Source: Branchiibius cervicis
GTDB taxonomy: Bacteria > Actinomycetota > Actinomycetes > Actinomycetales > Dermatophilaceae
Length of the DNA: 64,000 nucleotides
Assembly (NCBI RefSeq): GCF_042661605.1
Contig: NZ_JBHSWJ010000002.1
Location: 3,162,001-3,226,000, forward strand
Direction of reading: 5' to 3'
The translations under genes and the position numbers were made by a program. The stretch's first letter is position 1; every line of letters begins with the position of its first letter. Positions 1 to 8,375 of this stretch are shown in pieces. The notes beneath the pieces were generated by a model. That model did not search any database, was not told where the DNA came from, and saw only the letters and a list, made by a program, of their open reading frames with translations.

Positions 1-40
1 GGTCAGCGCCCAGGAGACCATCAAGAACTGGGACAAGTAG
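1..40 (+). CDS. C-terminal end of an unidentified protein (partial)
   Basis: An open frame entering from the left edge reads VSAQETIKNWDK and stops at TAG 38-40. Thirteen codons are too few to identify the family. It converges on rlmB with only 15 bases between the two stops. The lysine-rich tail would suit a soluble or secreted solute-binding protein, but this is a guess. Confidence 0.45.
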   Translation, partial: VSAQETIKNWDK

Positions 41-55
41 CCGGCACCGACGCGG

Positions 56-1003
56 CTACGCGCTGCGCCGTTGTTTGAAGATCTCGTAGAGGGTGACCGA
101 CGCGGCGATCCCTGCGTTCAAGGACTCGACCGCCGAGGACATCGGCACGGACACGATCTGGTCGCAGGTTTCGCCGACCAACCGGGATAAGCCCTTGCCC
201 TCCGAGCCGACCACGATCACCAACGGCTCGGTGGCCAGGGTGATCTCGGGCAGTTCGACGTCGCCGTCCATGTCCAGGCCGAGCACGAAGAAGCCGGCCT
301 TGCGGAACTCCTCCAACGTGCGAGTCAGGTTGCCCGCCAGCGCCACCGGGACCCGGGCCGCAGCACCGGCGGAGGTCTTCCACGCTGCCGCGGTCATGCC
401 GGCGGAGCGCCGCTCGGGGACGATCACCCCATGCCCGCCGAAGGCCGCCACCGAGCGGATGATGGCGCCGAGGTTGCGCGGGTCGGTGATGCCATCGAGG
501 GCCACGACCAGTGGGATGCCCGGTGCCTGCGGGTCGATCAGATCGGCCGGGTGGGCGTAGTCGTAGGGCGGGATCTGCAGCGCCGCTCCCTGGTGCACGG
601 CTCCGTCGGTGAGCCGGTCGAGTTCCTGCCGGGTCGTCTCCAGGATCGGGATCGCTTCTGCGGCGGCGATCTTCAGGATCTCCCGGACCCGGTCGTCGGA
701 GTCGATGCGACCGGCCAGGTAGAGCGTGGTCGCCGGCATGCCGGTCCGCAACGCCTCCAGCACCGAATTGCGGCCCGCGACCATTTCGCTGCTCGGCTTG
801 TTGCTGCGTTTGGCGGCCGGTCGGGCTGCCGGCTTGGAGCGTTGCGCCGACTTGTACGCCTTGTGGTTGGGTCGCTCGGCCGCTTTCGGCGTGGGGCCCT
901 TGCCTTCCAGCCCCCGGCGGCGCTGACCGCCACTTCCGACGACCGCACCCTTCTTCGACGTGCCCTTGCGGATCGAGCCGCGTCGTTGCGAATTGCCAGG
1001 CAT
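56..1003 (-). CDS. rlmB: 23S rRNA (guanosine-2'-O-)-methyltransferase RlmB (SpoU/TrmH family)
   Basis: SPOUT-fold enzyme that transfers a methyl group from SAM to the 2'-O of a 23S rRNA guanosine. The 315-residue product has a basic, disordered N-terminal extension (about 1-72), a substrate-binding domain starting around MVAGRNSVLEAL, then the three SpoU motifs: NLGAIIRS (177-184), GSEGKGL (266-272) and SLNAGIAA (294-301). The knot-forming C-terminal motifs are intact. I chose the ATG at 1003 because the longer frame reads antisense-like sequence inside cysS, and this ATG lies one base after the cysS stop, suggesting coupled translation. The order cysS-rlmB matches Mycobacterium. The basic extension is typical of actinobacterial members. 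Confidence 0.93.
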   Translation of the reverse strand: MPGNSQRRGSIRKGTSKKGAVVGSGGQRRRGLEGKGPTPKAAERPNHKAYKSAQRSKPAARPAAKRSNKPSSEMVAGRNSVLEALRTGMPATTLYLAGRIDSDDRVREILKIAAAEAIPILETTRQELDRLTDGAVHQGAALQIPPYDYAHPADLIDPQAPGIPLVVALDGITDPRNLGAIIRSVAAFGGHGVIVPERRSAGMTAAAWKTSAGAAARVPVALAGNLTRTLEEFRKAGFFVLGLDMDGDVELPEITLATEPLVIVVGSEGKGLSRLVGETCDQIVSVPMSSAVESLNAGIAASVTLYEIFKQRRSA

Positions 1004-1004
1004 A

Positions 1005-2420
1005 TCAGTGCTTTCCGTCGGTGGACAGCGACCAGGTGGCACCGTCCGGGTTGTCGGCGACGGCGACTCCGGCGGCCGATAGTTGGTCTCGGATGCGGTC
1101 CGACGTCGCGAAGTCCTTCTCGGCGCGGGCCGCCGACCGCTGGTCGAGCAGCGCCTCGACCAGCACCGCGAGCGCCTCGCCGGAGCTGTCGGACGCTTCG
1201 GCCGACCAGTGCGCGTCGAACGGGTTGACGCCGAGTACGTCGAGCATCGCGACCACATCGGTCGCGACGGCGGCCGCGCCCGCTGAGTCTCCGGCCGCGA
1301 GCAGGCTGTTGCCGTCGCGGACCGCGGTGTAGATGACCGCGAGCGCCTCGGAGACGTTCAGATCGTCATCCATCGCGGCCGCGAATGACGCAGGGACAGC
1401 GCCGGTTTCGACCGGCCCATCTGGCAGGGCCCGGCCCAGGAAGGTCTCGATCCGGCTGAAGGCAGCCTCTGCCTCGGCCAGCGAGCCCGGTGCGTATTCC
1501 AGCGTCGAGCGGTAGTGCACCGACCCCAGGTAGAAGCGCAGCACGATCGGGCGGATCGTCCGGGTCAGCTCCGGCACGCTGAGCCCGTTACCCAGCGACT
1601 TGCTCATCTTCTCCCCCGCCAGCGTCAGGAAGGCGTTGTGCATCCAGTACCGGGCGAATCCGAACCCGGCGGCACGGGATTGGGCCAACTCGTTCTCGTG
1701 GTGCGGGAAGCGCAGGTCGATGCCGCCGCCGTGGATGTCGAACTCGTCCCCGAGCCACCGGCGGGCCATCGCCGAGCACTCCAGGTGCCAGCCGGGCCGA
1801 CCCTGCCCGTACGGCGTGGGCCAGCTGGCCGTCTCGGGTTCGTCTGCCTTGCGGCCCTTCCACAGGGCGAAGTCGCGCGGATCGCGCTTACCCCGCGGAT
1901 CGGCGTCGGCCGCCGACTCCATGTCCTCGATGCGCTGGTGGGTCAACTCGCCGTACGCCGGCCAGGACCGCACGTCGAAGTAGACGTCGCCGCTGCCGTC
2001 GGGAGCGACGTACGCGTGCCCCTTCTCGATCAGGATCTGCATCAACTCGACCATGTCCGTGACGTGCCCGGTCGCGCGCGGCTCGTAGGAGGGTCGCTGC
2101 ACCCCCAGGATGTCCAGGGCGTCACTGGTTGCACGCTCGAAGCGGTAGGACCACTCGTTCCACGCCACGCCGGCCTCGGCGGCCTTGTTCAAGATCTTGT
2201 CGTCGATGTCCGTGACGTTGCGGACCAGGGTGACCTCGAGCCCGTGCCCGATGGTCAGCCAACGGCGCAGGATGTCGAAGGCGACGGTGAACCGGATGTG
2301 TCCGATATGCGGCTCACCCTGAGTGGTGAGCCCGCAGATGTAGATACTCGCTCTGCCCTCGCGGAGCGGGACGAAGTCGCGCAGCTCCTGGGTCAGGGAG
2401 TCGTAGATCTGCATGGCCAC
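1005..2420 (-). CDS. cysS: cysteinyl-tRNA synthetase
   Basis: Class I aminoacyl-tRNA synthetase charging tRNA-Cys in the cytoplasm. The 471-residue product has the normal family length. Visible motifs are the N-terminal zinc cysteine (C29, in YICGLT), the HIGH motif HIGH at 38-41, the second zinc-site region LECSAMARRWLG and HGGGIDLRFPHHENE, and the KMSKS loop (EKMSKSLGN) near residue 270. The C-terminal helical anticodon-binding region is present. It is the second-last gene of a minus-strand run ispD-ispF-cysS-rlmB. The 40-base gap to ispF contains no obvious terminator, so co-transcription is likely. Start at ATG 2420; an in-frame ATG two codons later is an alternative. Confidence 0.95.
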   Translation of the reverse strand: MAMQIYDSLTQELRDFVPLREGRASIYICGLTTQGEPHIGHIRFTVAFDILRRWLTIGHGLEVTLVRNVTDIDDKILNKAAEAGVAWNEWSYRFERATSDALDILGVQRPSYEPRATGHVTDMVELMQILIEKGHAYVAPDGSGDVYFDVRSWPAYGELTHQRIEDMESAADADPRGKRDPRDFALWKGRKADEPETASWPTPYGQGRPGWHLECSAMARRWLGDEFDIHGGGIDLRFPHHENELAQSRAAGFGFARYWMHNAFLTLAGEKMSKSLGNGLSVPELTRTIRPIVLRFYLGSVHYRSTLEYAPGSLAEAEAAFSRIETFLGRALPDGPVETGAVPASFAAAMDDDLNVSEALAVIYTAVRDGNSLLAAGDSAGAAAVATDVVAMLDVLGVNPFDAHWSAEASDSSGEALAVLVEALLDQRSAARAEKDFATSDRIRDQLSAAGVAVADNPDGATWSLSTDGKH

Positions 2421-2460
2421 TTGCGGAGTTTACCGACGGCGTGTGCTCACAGCAGAATCG

Positions 2461-2943
2461 TTACTCGTTCCGGTAGACCAGCGCGGTCGCGATCGCCGCG
2501 GCCGCTTCGCCCCGTCCGGTGATGCCGACGCCGTCGGTGGTCGTGGCCGCCACCGAGACCGGTGCACCCAGTGCATCGCCCAGCACCTGTTGCACCTCAT
2601 CGCGCCGCGGTCCGAACTTGGGACGGTTCGCGATCAGTTGTACCGCCACGTTGCCGATGTCGAATCCGGCCTCGCGCACCAACCGGGCCGCTTCCGCCAG
2701 GAACGCCACCCCGTGGGCGCCGGCGAACTCGGGTCGGTCGACGCCGAAATGCTGGCCGAGGTCACCGATCCCGGCCGCCGAGAACAGTGCGTCACACATC
2801 GCATGCGCGACCACATCGCCGTCGGAGTGCCCTTCCAGCCCGTTCTGGTCCGGCCAGAGCACCCCGCCGAGCCAGAGCGGGCGCTGGTCGGCCGCCCAGC
2901 GGTGCACATCGACACCGATGCCGGTGCGCGGCAGAGTCGTCAT
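2461..2943 (-). CDS. ispF: 2-C-methyl-D-erythritol 2,4-cyclodiphosphate synthase
   Basis: Makes MEcPP from CDP-ME 2-phosphate in the non-mevalonate isoprenoid pathway. The 160-residue product carries the zinc ligands D12, H14 (GVDVHRW) and H47, the HSDGDV motif at 39-44 and the C-terminal TTTDGVGITGRGEA active-site strand. Length is standard for the homotrimeric enzyme. Its ATG overlaps the ispD stop by four bases (ATGA), the usual ispDF arrangement, which means coupled translation. The strand order carD-ispD-ispF-cysS-rlmB is the same as in Mycobacterium. Confidence 0.96.
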   Translation of the reverse strand: MTTLPRTGIGVDVHRWAADQRPLWLGGVLWPDQNGLEGHSDGDVVAHAMCDALFSAAGIGDLGQHFGVDRPEFAGAHGVAFLAEAARLVREAGFDIGNVAVQLIANRPKFGPRRDEVQQVLGDALGAPVSVAATTTDGVGITGRGEAAAAIATALVYRNE

Positions 2944-3659
2944 AAGCCGGCCGCCAGGTGGGTCAGCAACGCCAGGTCGGTCTCGGTGGTCACCTTGGCC
3001 GCGAGCGGCGAGCCGTCGATGACCCGTACGACGCCGCCCGCCTTCTCGACCAGCGCCGCATCGTCGGTGGCCAGGTCGCCCGACGCGTGGGCGGCGGTCA
3101 AGGCGGCCCGGGTGAAACCCTGCGGGGTCTGGACGGCACGCAACACCGACCGGTCAAGGGTGGCCACGACGTGGCCGGCCGCGTCGACCTGCTTGATCGT
3201 GTCGGACACGGCGATGCCGGGCACGACGGCATCGGCGCCGTCGCGCACCGCCTCGATGACAGCGTCGAACAATGCCGGCGGCGTCAACGCACGGGCCGCG
3301 TCGTGGACGAGCACGACCTGGCTCGTCGCGGGGAGGGCGGCCAGCCCGGCTCCTACCGAGTCCGTGCGTTCGACACCACCGGCCACCACGCTCACCTCGA
3401 AGTCCGTCAGCAGTGCTGCGAACTGCGCCAACAGGTCACCGGGCGCGACCACCGCGACCGGCCCGATCTGCGCACAGGCCCGCACCCGGCGTACCGCGTG
3501 AACCACGAGGGGTTCACCGGCCAGCGGGACCAGCGCCTTGGGTATCCCCGCACCCAGGCGGGTGCCCTGTCCGGCGGCCACGACGATGGCCGCCACGGCA
3601 CTGTTCGGATCGGACGACGCAACGCCCGCAGCGGAATCGCTGCGGGCGTCGGCGGACAT
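2940..3659 (-). CDS. ispD: 2-C-methyl-D-erythritol 4-phosphate cytidylyltransferase
   Basis: Transfers CMP from CTP onto MEP, third step of the non-mevalonate pathway. The 239-residue product has the nucleotidyltransferase loop VVAAGQGTRLGAGIPKAL near residues 26-43, the VLVHDAARAL motif in the middle and the substrate-binding stretch AVQTPQGF. The first 20 residues are a low-complexity Ala/Ser/Asp leader that may not be needed. It starts 11 bases after the carD stop, so carD probably shares its transcript, and it overlaps ispF by four bases. Confidence 0.95.
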   Translation of the reverse strand: MSADARSDSAAGVASSDPNSAVAAIVVAAGQGTRLGAGIPKALVPLAGEPLVVHAVRRVRACAQIGPVAVVAPGDLLAQFAALLTDFEVSVVAGGVERTDSVGAGLAALPATSQVVLVHDAARALTPPALFDAVIEAVRDGADAVVPGIAVSDTIKQVDAAGHVVATLDRSVLRAVQTPQGFTRAALTAAHASGDLATDDAALVEKAGGVVRVIDGSPLAAKVTTETDLALLTHLAAGL

Positions 3660-3670
3660 CGGGGTGGGGC

Positions 3671-4153
3671 TCAGGACGCGAGGACCTCATCGAGAGTGGC
3701 TTCGGCCTTGTCCTCGTTGGTGTGCTCGGCCAGGGCCAGCTCGGACACCAGGATCTGCCGGGCCTTGGCGAGCATGCGCTTTTCACCGGCGGACAGGCCG
3801 CGGACCTGGTCGCGGCGCCACAGGTCGCGCACGACCTCGGCCACCTTGATCACGTCGCCGGAGGCGAGCTTCTCGACGTTGGCCTTGTAGCGACGAGACC
3901 AGTTCGTCGGCTCCTCGGTGTGGTCGGCGCGCAGCACCGCGAAGACGCGGTCGAGGCCTTCCTTGCCGACGACGTCGCGGACACCCACGAGGTCGCAGTT
4001 CTCGGCGGGTACCTCGATGGTCAGATCGCCTTGAGCGACCTTGAGTTTGAGGTACTGCTTGTCCTCACCCTTGATCTTGCGGACATTGATCTCTTCGATG
4101 AGTGCTGCGCCGTGATGCGGATACACGACGGTCTCGCCGACCTTGAAAACCAT
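3671..4153 (-). CDS. carD: RNA polymerase-binding transcription factor CarD
   Basis: Essential actinobacterial factor that binds the RNAP beta subunit and stabilises open complexes, especially at rRNA promoters. The 160-residue product has the RNAP-interaction (Tudor-like) domain in residues 1-55 (VFKVGETVVYPHHGAA) and a helical DNA-binding domain after it, including the NWSRRYKANVEKL helix with its conserved tryptophan. A good ribosome-binding site (GAAAGGGG) lies upstream. A TATCCT hexamer at 4186-4181 on the same strand is a plausible -10. It is divergent from an lpqE-like gene, as in Mycobacterium. Confidence 0.96.
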   Translation of the reverse strand: MVFKVGETVVYPHHGAALIEEINVRKIKGEDKQYLKLKVAQGDLTIEVPAENCDLVGVRDVVGKEGLDRVFAVLRADHTEEPTNWSRRYKANVEKLASGDVIKVAEVVRDLWRRDQVRGLSAGEKRMLAKARQILVSELALAEHTNEDKAEATLDEVLAS

Positions 4154-4337
4154 ATGGATTTAGCCCCTTTCGCGGGTCCCAGGATAACACGGGACTGTGA
4201 CCGGCCTCATGGTCGTTTGCGCTGGTCAGGTGCCATAGGACGGCCCAGAACAACCCTTGACAAACGTTTGCCGATCTGTCTCGCGGGCGCGCGACGTGCA
4301 CTGTCGGAGTGGCGTACGGCGTGCGGCGGCGACCCGC

Positions 4338-4351
4338 TATCCTGAGCGGCG
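4338..4351 (+). promoter_or_regulatory. possible leaderless promoter of the lpqE-like gene
   Basis: TATCCT at 4338-4343 fits the actinobacterial TANNNT -10. Its distance to the GTG at 4351 puts the expected start site on the start codon, which would give a leaderless mRNA; no Shine-Dalgarno is visible. No convincing -35 is seen. A TTGACA at 4257-4262 is too far upstream to pair with it. Confidence 0.4.
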
Positions 4352-4905
4352 TGACGCGACGAACCGCCCGAACCCTCACCACGGCCCGCCTGGCCCGTCC
4401 GCTGCTGGCCGGCGTTCTCCTGACGGGCACCGCGCTCACCCTCAGCGGCTGCTTCTACCTCTCCCCCGATGAGGTCACCAGCTACAACGCCTCCGACGGC
4501 ATCGCCGTCAACGTCGGGCCGGTGCACCTGTCCAACCTGCTGGTCGTTACCTCCGCCAAGGGGGCGCAGGGGCACGTCTCCGGCACCGCGACCAACCCCA
4601 CGCAGCAGCCGGTCCAGTTGACCGTGACGCCGACCGGCGGCAGCGCGACCACCGTGACGGTTCCGGCGGCGACCGCGGTGCGCCTCGACGGGCAGCCGTC
4701 GGGCAACACGACCGCGACCGCCGGTCCGGTGAACATCGCCGCCGTTGGCGCCGAGCCGGGGGCCAACACCCAGGTGACCTTCGCGACCCAGGCAGGCGGC
4801 AGCGTGCCGGTCAGTGTGCCGGTGGTCCTGGACACCGCGCCCTACGGTTCGGCGTCGGTCAGCCACGCGACGTACGACGCACCGACCTCGTCCGCCGGCG
4901 AGTAA
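4351..4905 (+). CDS. LpqE-like lipoprotein
   Basis: Predicted exported lipoprotein of 184 residues. The N-terminus has arginines, a hydrophobic stretch and the lipobox LSGC, so it should be lipid-anchored outside the membrane. The mature part is rich in Thr, Val, Gly and Ala with beta-strand-like periodicity and no recognisable catalytic motif. I chose GTG 4351 because the signal peptide begins there; a longer frame from 4309 adds a non-signal stretch. Position, divergent from carD and beyond ispD/ispF, is that of Mycobacterium lpqE, whose function is unclear. Identity rests on synteny plus the lipoprotein character. Confidence 0.7.
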   Translation: MTRRTARTLTTARLARPLLAGVLLTGTALTLSGCFYLSPDEVTSYNASDGIAVNVGPVHLSNLLVVTSAKGAQGHVSGTATNPTQQPVQLTVTPTGGSATTVTVPAATAVRLDGQPSGNTTATAGPVNIAAVGAEPGANTQVTFATQAGGSVPVSVPVVLDTAPYGSASVSHATYDAPTSSAGE

Positions 4906-4918
4906 GCCCGAGTAGGAC

Positions 4919-5602
4919 TCAGTTCTCGAACTTGTAGCCCAGACCCCGCACGGTCAGGATGTGCTGCGGGTTCGAGGGGTCCGGCTCGACCTTCGCCCGC
5001 AACCGCTTGATGTGCACGTCCAGTGTCTTGGTGTCCCCCACGTAGTCGCTGCCCCACACCCGGTCGATCAACTGACCGCGGGTGAGCACCCGGCCGGTGT
5101 TGCGCAGCAGCAGCTCCAACAGCTCGAACTCCTTCAGCGGCAACGACACCGACTTCCCGCCGACGGCGACCGTATGCCGCTCGACGTCCATCCGGACCGG
5201 ACCGGAGCTCAGTGTCGCCGGCACCAGTTCCTCGGGTTCGGTGCCGCGGCGCAGGACCGCCTTGATCCGGGCCAGGAGTTCCCGGCTCGAGTACGGCTTG
5301 GTGACGTAGTCATCGGCGCCCAACTCCAAACCGACGACCTTGTCGACCTCGGAGTCCTTTGCGGTCAGCATGATCATCGGTACGCCGGAGCGCGCCCGGA
5401 TCGTGCGGCACACCTCGATCCCGGAGACGCCGGGCAGCATCAGGTCCAGCAGAACCAGGTCGGCACCGTCGGATTCGAACAGGTCCAGCGCGCGCTGGCC
5501 GTCGTCCGCGACGACCACGTCGTACCCTTCCTTGCCCAACAGGTAGGACAACGGGTCCGAGAGCGATTCCTCGTCCTCCACGAGCAGAATCCGAGTGGTC
5601 AT
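4919..5602 (-). CDS. regX3: phosphate response regulator RegX3 (PhoP-type)
   Basis: OmpR/PhoB-family regulator of 227 residues. The receiver domain (1-120) has the acidic pair E9/D10, phospho-acceptor D53 in LLDLMLPG, and the TAKD lysine. The winged-helix domain (about 128-227) ends in LTVRGLGYKFEN and contains TLDVHIKRLRAKV. It overlaps the senX3 stop/start by four bases, so the pair is translationally coupled. Known relatives activate pst and other phosphate genes under phosphate starvation; in Streptomyces the same protein is called PhoP. Likely targets in this window are the two GTTCACC-type repeats near phoU and pstS. Confidence 0.93.
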   Translation of the reverse strand: MTTRILLVEDEESLSDPLSYLLGKEGYDVVVADDGQRALDLFESDGADLVLLDLMLPGVSGIEVCRTIRARSGVPMIMLTAKDSEVDKVVGLELGADDYVTKPYSSRELLARIKAVLRRGTEPEELVPATLSSGPVRMDVERHTVAVGGKSVSLPLKEFELLELLLRNTGRVLTRGQLIDRVWGSDYVGDTKTLDVHIKRLRAKVEPDPSNPQHILTVRGLGYKFEN

Positions 5603-6783
5603 GCGGTGGCCTCCTGGGGGCTGTCCTGGCGCGCTTCGGCGGGCGCGTGCGCGGCAGGGATCCGAATGGTGAACGTCGAGCCCTGGCCCTCCTCGGACCA
5701 GACGCCGACCTCGCCGCCGTGGTTGGCGCAGATGTGTTTCACGATGGCCAGACCCAGACCGGTCCCGCCCGTGCGGCGGGAGCGGGCTGCGTCCACCCGG
5801 TAGAAACGTTCGAAGATCCGGTCCAGGTCGGCGGCCGGGATCCCCGAGCCCTGATCCTTGACCAGGATGCTGACCAGGTCGGCATCGGCCTGGACGGTGA
5901 CGGTGACCCGGGTGCCCGGGTCGGAGTAGTTGATCGCGTTCTCCACCAGGTTGCGCACCGCGGTGGTCAGCAGGTGCGGGTCGCCGTACACCGTGGGCCG
6001 CTCGCCGGACGGGCTGAACGCCACGGTGATCTCCCGATCCTGGGCCACCATCCGTAGATGCTCCAGCGCGTCGCGGACGCAGCTCTCGACGTCCACGACA
6101 ACCGGTTGCTCGAGATTCTCGCTGACCTGCAGCCGGGACAGTTCGATGATCTCCTGGACCAGTCGCGACAGGCGCACGCTCTCCGAGCGCAGCCGCACCG
6201 AGAAGCGGTGCACGGCTTCGGGGTCGTTGCGCGCTTCGTCGATCGCCTCCGACAAGAGGGTCATCCCGGCGACCGGGGTCTTCAACTCGTGACTGACGTT
6301 GACCAGGAAGTCACGGCGGGTTTCGTCGACCCGGCGCGACTGCGTGCGGTCCTCGATCAATAACAGCACCAGGCCGCGATCCAGCACCCCTGCACGCACT
6401 CCGATCGAGAGCCGCTCATGACCGAACGGTCCGCGCGGCACGTCCAGATCCAAGTCGCGCACGGTGTTCTCGCGCCGGACGGTGCGCACCAGGTCGCGCA
6501 GCACCGGATGGGCCAGCTCACCGGCCCGGATCAGGCCGAGGGCGCTGGCGTTGGCCGATGATCGGCGTACTCCGTCGGAGGCGTCCACGATCACGTAGAC
6601 GTCCGGCAGCACCGCCAGGACGTCCTCTGCCGCGGCCGGGAGGACCTCATCGACGTCGGCGGCTGCCGCCGGGGAAACGACCTGGGGCTGGCGCGACCGC
6701 GCGACCAGAGCGCCGAGCACTGCGCCGACGGCCAGACAGCCGATCGCGACCAGCAGGAACTCCACGTCGATCAATGTACGCAC
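5599..6783 (-). CDS. senX3: phosphate-sensing histidine kinase SenX3 (PhoR-type)
   Basis: Membrane histidine kinase of 394 residues. There is one clear N-terminal membrane segment (about 9-28), a PAS-like region (about 50-150), the HisKA box VNVSHELKTP with H165, and an HATPase_c domain with the N box (NLVENAINYSD), DQGSGIP, and FYRVDAARSRRTGGTGLGLAIVK split over the F and G boxes. It phosphorylates RegX3, encoded just downstream with a 4-nt overlap. PhoU is encoded divergently, as in Streptomyces phoU/phoRP; PhoU and the Pst transporter normally keep this kinase off when phosphate is plentiful. Confidence 0.93.
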   Translation of the reverse strand: MRTLIDVEFLLVAIGCLAVGAVLGALVARSRQPQVVSPAAAADVDEVLPAAAEDVLAVLPDVYVIVDASDGVRRSSANASALGLIRAGELAHPVLRDLVRTVRRENTVRDLDLDVPRGPFGHERLSIGVRAGVLDRGLVLLLIEDRTQSRRVDETRRDFLVNVSHELKTPVAGMTLLSEAIDEARNDPEAVHRFSVRLRSESVRLSRLVQEIIELSRLQVSENLEQPVVVDVESCVRDALEHLRMVAQDREITVAFSPSGERPTVYGDPHLLTTAVRNLVENAINYSDPGTRVTVTVQADADLVSILVKDQGSGIPAADLDRIFERFYRVDAARSRRTGGTGLGLAIVKHICANHGGEVGVWSEEGQGSTFTIRIPAAHAPAEARQDSPQEATA

Positions 6784-6838
6784 GCCGTACGATGGCGTGC
6801 CAACTCAGAACCGACTGGGCGGCGGCCGGGCCCCTGAT

Positions 6839-6871
6839 GTTCACCTTCCGGCCCGACTGCGTTCACGAGAT
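6839..6871. promoter_or_regulatory. candidate PHO box in the senX3/phoU intergenic region
   Basis: Two direct repeats, GTTCACCTTCC at 6839 and GTTCACGAGAT at 6861, are spaced 22 bp apart (two units of 11), with a less similar GGCCCGACTGC unit between. The same arrangement is found upstream of pstS (24807 and 24829). This fits 11-bp-repeat PHO boxes bound by PhoP/RegX3-type regulators and suggests autoregulation. Confidence 0.6.
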
Positions 6872-6955
6872 ACTGCGACTGTCACCTCGGCACGCGGGTG
6901 CGGCCTGACCTCCACCCGCCATCGACAGTACGGTCACGACATCAGAGGACACCCC

Positions 6956-7615
6956 ATGCGCACCGGATTCCACGAGGATCTCGACCGGATCTCCGACGAC
7001 CTGGTCCAGATGGCCACCTTGGTCGGCACCGCGATGAGCCGCGCCACCATTGCCCTGTTGGACGCCGATCTGCAGCTCGCGGAGAGCGTCATCGCCTCCG
7101 ACACCGACATCGACACGATCCGCGACCAGGTCGATGAACTGGCCGTTGACCTGCTCGCCCGGCAGCAGCCGGTCGCGACCGACCTGCGCATGGTCGTCAC
7201 CGCGATGCAGATGTCCAGCAGCATCGAGCGGATGGGCGACCTCGCCGAGCACCTGGCCAAGGTGGCGCGACTGCGTTACCCCGACCACGCCGTACCCCCG
7301 GAACTGCGCGAGATCTTCGTCCAGATGTCCAAGATCACCCAGGACCTGGCCGAACGGGTCGCCGCCGCGATCGCGGACAAGGACGTCACCGCGGCCGAGG
7401 AGATCGAGAAGCGCGACCAGGAACTCGATGAGTTGCACCGGCAGATCTTCGGGATCCTGGTCGACCCGTCCTACACCAGCGGGGTGGAGGCGGCGATCGA
7501 CGCGACCTTGCTGAGCCGCTACTTCGAGCGGTTCGGCGACCACGCCACCTCGGTGGCCTACCGCATCGTCTACCTGGTCACCGGCCGTCGGCCCAACGCC
7601 GAGATCGGTGACTGA
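6956..7615 (+). CDS. phoU: phosphate signalling complex protein PhoU
   Basis: Two-repeat helical metal-binding protein of 219 residues that links the PstSCAB transporter to the SenX3-type kinase and restrains phosphate uptake. Both PhoU repeats are visible, each with the family's acidic signature: residues 1-110 (EDLDRISDDLVQMATLVGTA, SSIERMGDLAEHLAKV) and 110-219 (QMSKITQDLAERVAAAIADK, LSRYFERFGDHATSVA). ATG 6956 is preceded by AGAGGA, a good ribosome-binding site; the longer frame from 6797 is rejected because it reads through the promoter region. It ends six bases from the convergent gpmA stop. Confidence 0.95.
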   Translation: MRTGFHEDLDRISDDLVQMATLVGTAMSRATIALLDADLQLAESVIASDTDIDTIRDQVDELAVDLLARQQPVATDLRMVVTAMQMSSSIERMGDLAEHLAKVARLRYPDHAVPPELREIFVQMSKITQDLAERVAAAIADKDVTAAEEIEKRDQELDELHRQIFGILVDPSYTSGVEAAIDATLLSRYFERFGDHATSVAYRIVYLVTGRRPNAEIGD

Positions 7616-7621
7616 AGCCCT

Positions 7622-8365
7622 CTAACGACCCTGGTTCGCCACGGCTTCTGCAGCTGCCTTGGCCGCTTCGGGGTCGAGGTACTCGCCGCCGGGGGTGATG
7701 GGCTTCAGGTCCTCATCCAACTGGTAGACCAACGGCATCCCGGTGGGAATGTTCAGCCCCACGATGTCATCGTCGGAGATGCCGTCGAGGTGCTTGACGA
7801 CGGCCCGCAGGCTGTTGCCGTGCGCCGCGACCAGCACCGTCTTGCCGGACTTCAGGTCAGGAACGATCGACTCGTTCCAATAAGGCAGGAACCGGGCGAT
7901 GACGTCTTTGAGGCATTCGGTGCGGGGCATGTCGTCCCCGAGGTCGGCGTACCGCGGGTCGCCGTCCTGGCTGTACTGCGAACCGAACTCGATCGGTGGC
8001 GGCGGAACATCGAAAGACCGGCGCCAGGTCATGAACTGCTGCTCGCCGAACTCCTCCAGGGTGGCCTTCTTGTCCTTGCCCTGCAGCGCGCCGTAGTGCC
8101 GCTCGTTGAGCCGCCAGCTGCGCTTGACCGGGATCCAGTGCCGGTCGGCGACGTCCAGCGCGATGTTCGCGGTGTTGATCGCGCGGCGCAACAGCGAGGT
8201 GTGCACCACGTCCGGCAGCACACCGGAGGACGCCAGCAGTTCCCCGCCGTGCGCGGCCTCGGCCCGGCCCTTCTCGCTGAGGCTGACATCCACCCACCCG
8301 GTGAACAGGTTCAGCGCGTTCCATTCGGACTCACCGTGCCGCAGCAGCACCAACGTGTAGGTCAT
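7622..8365 (-). CDS. gpmA: 2,3-bisphosphoglycerate-dependent phosphoglycerate mutase
   Basis: Glycolytic/gluconeogenic enzyme interconverting 3- and 2-phosphoglycerate. The 247-residue product has the catalytic histidine in LLRHGESEWN (H10), the FTGWVDVSLSEKG motif, RRAINTANIAL, RSWRLNERHYGALQG with the catalytic glutamate, and the second histidine in VAAHGNSLRAVVKHL. It is full length. In Mycobacterium gpm1 lies next to senX3-regX3 with ybjN and mshA, and the same order appears here on the minus strand, so mshA-ybjN-gpmA may form one transcript. Confidence 0.95.
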   Translation of the reverse strand: MTYTLVLLRHGESEWNALNLFTGWVDVSLSEKGRAEAAHGGELLASSGVLPDVVHTSLLRRAINTANIALDVADRHWIPVKRSWRLNERHYGALQGKDKKATLEEFGEQQFMTWRRSFDVPPPPIEFGSQYSQDGDPRYADLGDDMPRTECLKDVIARFLPYWNESIVPDLKSGKTVLVAAHGNSLRAVVKHLDGISDDDIVGLNIPTGMPLVYQLDEDLKPITPGGEYLDPEAAKAAAEAVANQGR

Positions 8366-8375
8366 GGCGCCCAGT

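Noticed and set aside
4257..4262. TTGACA as -35 for the lpqE-like gene
   Set aside because: No -10 at 16-19 bp; the likely -10 is about 75 bp further downstream.
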